Shown: in pieces, positions 63,077 to 64,000 of the stretch
Position numbering within the stretch: the stretch's first letter is position 1
How the letters are laid out: the number at the start of each line of letters is the position of its first letter
From: Shimazuella kribbensis DSM 45090
GTDB taxonomy: Bacteria > Bacillota > Bacilli > Thermoactinomycetales > Thermoactinomycetaceae
Direction: 5' to 3'
Assembly: GCF_000428065.1 (NCBI RefSeq)
Contig: NZ_ATZF01000007.1
Location: 155,602-219,601, forward strand
DNA length: 64,000 bases
Notes under the pieces: model-generated
Told to the model about the DNA's origin: nothing
The model's database searches: none
Seen by the model: only the letters and a program-made list of their open reading frames with translations
Translations under genes and position numbers: made by a program

Positions 63077-63095
63077 ACGTCAGTGAATACTGTCA
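63077..63095. promoter_or_regulatory. Second TetR operator-like site, upstream of tetR
   Basis: ACGTCAGTGAATACTGTCA is an imperfect palindrome sharing the half sites GTCAGT and ACTG with the perfect site at 62425. It lies about 30 bases before the tetR start and suggests autoregulation. Confidence 0.6.
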
Positions 63096-63332
63096 TATTA
63101 TCCTTTATTTGAATTTCTGTCAATCATAACTTTCCTATTCTTAAATAAATCATTATAACTCTGTCAACTTTCTAAGGTGATGATTTTGGTTCAATATTAT
63201 AATTACAATCTTTTTTAGAATTATTCATATATGACTTGTTACAAATTGCATATTTCTTTTATGATAAATAGGAAGTTTCGTTTTGCCTCTGTAACATTAC
63301 CTATCCTAAAACTTAACGAAAAGGGGAAAAAA

Positions 63333-63959
63333 ATGGCAGAAATAGGAAAAGTAATAAAAGCATTTGTACGCGGAATCGCTTTTGTCATATATTTTCCGTT
63401 CTATCTCATTTACAAAATTTTAGAATGGATCTGGATTTATGTTATTACTATACCTCTCCAATGGTTATGGACTACTATTCTTGAACCCGTTTTCATATTT
63501 ATTTTGAAGTATATCATTGGTTATCCGTTATATTATGTCGTTTGGATACCATTAAAATGGTTATGGGATTTTATCATTACACCTGTCTTCTTATTTATTT
63601 GGCGTTACCTATTTGTATTCGTCTGGACGAACATTTTGTATCCTATTCTTTACTATGTCATCATCTTCCCATTCACTTGGTTATGGAAACATATCTTTTA
63701 TCCTGTCTTGCACTGGATTTGGAATGAAATCATTGTTGTAGTTGTTCGTTGGACTTACATAGCAGTTTCATGGATCTTTCGGATAATTGGACAGATTTTA
63801 CGTTATGTACTGTGGATTCCGATTAAGTGGATTACAATTCATTTGATTTGGATTCCTGTGCGATGGTTTTTTCAACATATTATCATCCCTCCATTCCATT
63901 GGTGGAACATTCATATTTGGAAACCAACTTCCAAATGGTTCCAAGATATATTGAAATAA
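63333..63959 (+). CDS. Tryptophan-rich repeat membrane protein
   Basis: A 208-aa protein from ATG 63333 (AAGGGG nine bases upstream), starting MAEIGKVIKAFVRGIAFVIY. From about residue 30 it consists of imperfect repeats built on W-x-x-x-P-x-x-W-x-W units (IPLQWLW, IPLKWLW, FPFTWLW, IPIKWIT, IPVRWFF). I count 23 Trp. Hydrophobic stretches are broken regularly by Pro and Lys/His, so it may lie along the membrane surface rather than cross it. The longer frame from 63231 is AT-rich and lacks a ribosome site. No family is recognised with certainty. Confidence 0.7.
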   Translation: MAEIGKVIKAFVRGIAFVIYFPFYLIYKILEWIWIYVITIPLQWLWTTILEPVFIFILKYIIGYPLYYVVWIPLKWLWDFIITPVFLFIWRYLFVFVWTNILYPILYYVIIFPFTWLWKHIFYPVLHWIWNEIIVVVVRWTYIAVSWIFRIIGQILRYVLWIPIKWITIHLIWIPVRWFFQHIIIPPFHWWNIHIWKPTSKWFQDILK

Positions 63960-63966
63960 AACAAAA

Positions 63967-64000
63967 AACCCCCATCCTTTCTCTTATAAAAAGGATGGGG
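63967..64000 (+). terminator. Terminator at the window end
   Basis: CCCCATCCTTT and its complement AAAGGATGGGG pair across a short loop right after the Trp-rich gene. The T tract would lie beyond the window. Confidence 0.65.

Noticed and set aside
1-64000. tRNA or rRNA genes
   Set aside because: I saw no cloverleaf-like or rRNA-like sequence on either strand; a covariance search would be decisive.

Overview
The window looks like a low-G+C Gram-positive, spore-forming member of Bacillales. Supporting signs are strong AGGAGG-type ribosome sites, CtaG with a lipoprotein cytochrome c-551, a YtaF-type sporulation membrane protein and a coat-like cupin. A Thermoactinomycetaceae-like organism is my best guess from gene content; nothing in the sequence proves the family.

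Layout. Positions 1-5000 are a graveyard of small and broken genes. They include the start of a serine resolvase running off the left edge, and a 771-bp structure bounded by 50-bp inverted repeats that holds the 3' end of a tyrosine recombinase. Positions 5068-14128 are a minus-strand set of type IV secretion/conjugation genes (VirD4-, VirB1-, VirB4-, VirB3-, VirB6- and VirB2-like). Upstream, on the same strand, are a membrane-anchored carbohydrate-binding-like protein and an RtcB RNA ligase. No relaxase is visible. Positions 14.2-19.1 kb hold an atypical coiled-coil gene, a candidate structured RNA, IS and recombinase relics and a frameshifted VWA lipoprotein. Positions 19.3-20.6 kb are respiratory genes (cytochrome c-551, CtaG).

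The most striking locus is 20.7-30.5 kb. A MurF-like Mur ligase gene is cut in two by an element of 8,395 bp with a large serine recombinase at its right edge. A shared 5-bp sequence (TTATC) marks both junctions, and joining them exactly restores one 458-codon reading frame. This is the geometry of skin-type intervening elements. The element carries a glutathionylspermidine-synthase-like gene with a lipoprotein gene, a DinB gene, a cupin, a secreted acidic peptide, atypical G+C-rich genes and IS relics. Just after the ligase stop codon lies an IS200/IS605 derivative without TnpA or TnpB that keeps its ends and a structured, omega-RNA-like interior.

Positions 31-64 kb are mostly ordinary chromosome: CstA with its YbdD-type partner, a two-component system, PhzF with RidA, an ArsB/NhaD-type transporter, a KAS III enzyme, MFS pumps with LysR or TetR regulators, TerC, an FMN reductase, YtaF, GH25 lysozyme, an ABC exporter, an acyltransferase, a secreted beta-gamma-crystallin-like protein and a tryptophan-rich membrane protein. 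Decay is scattered through it: a P450 gene broken by an IS605 insertion plus deletion, TnpB relics, a VOC pseudogene and a second, ruined VWA lipoprotein gene.

A scattered set of genes (about 0.4-1.0, 3.0-3.6, 4.2-4.8, 14.3-15.3, 16.7 and 26.9-27.5 kb) is visibly richer in G+C than its surroundings. Several of these end in perfect hairpins without a T tract. They look foreign and may share a source, but I recognise only the acetyltransferase among them.
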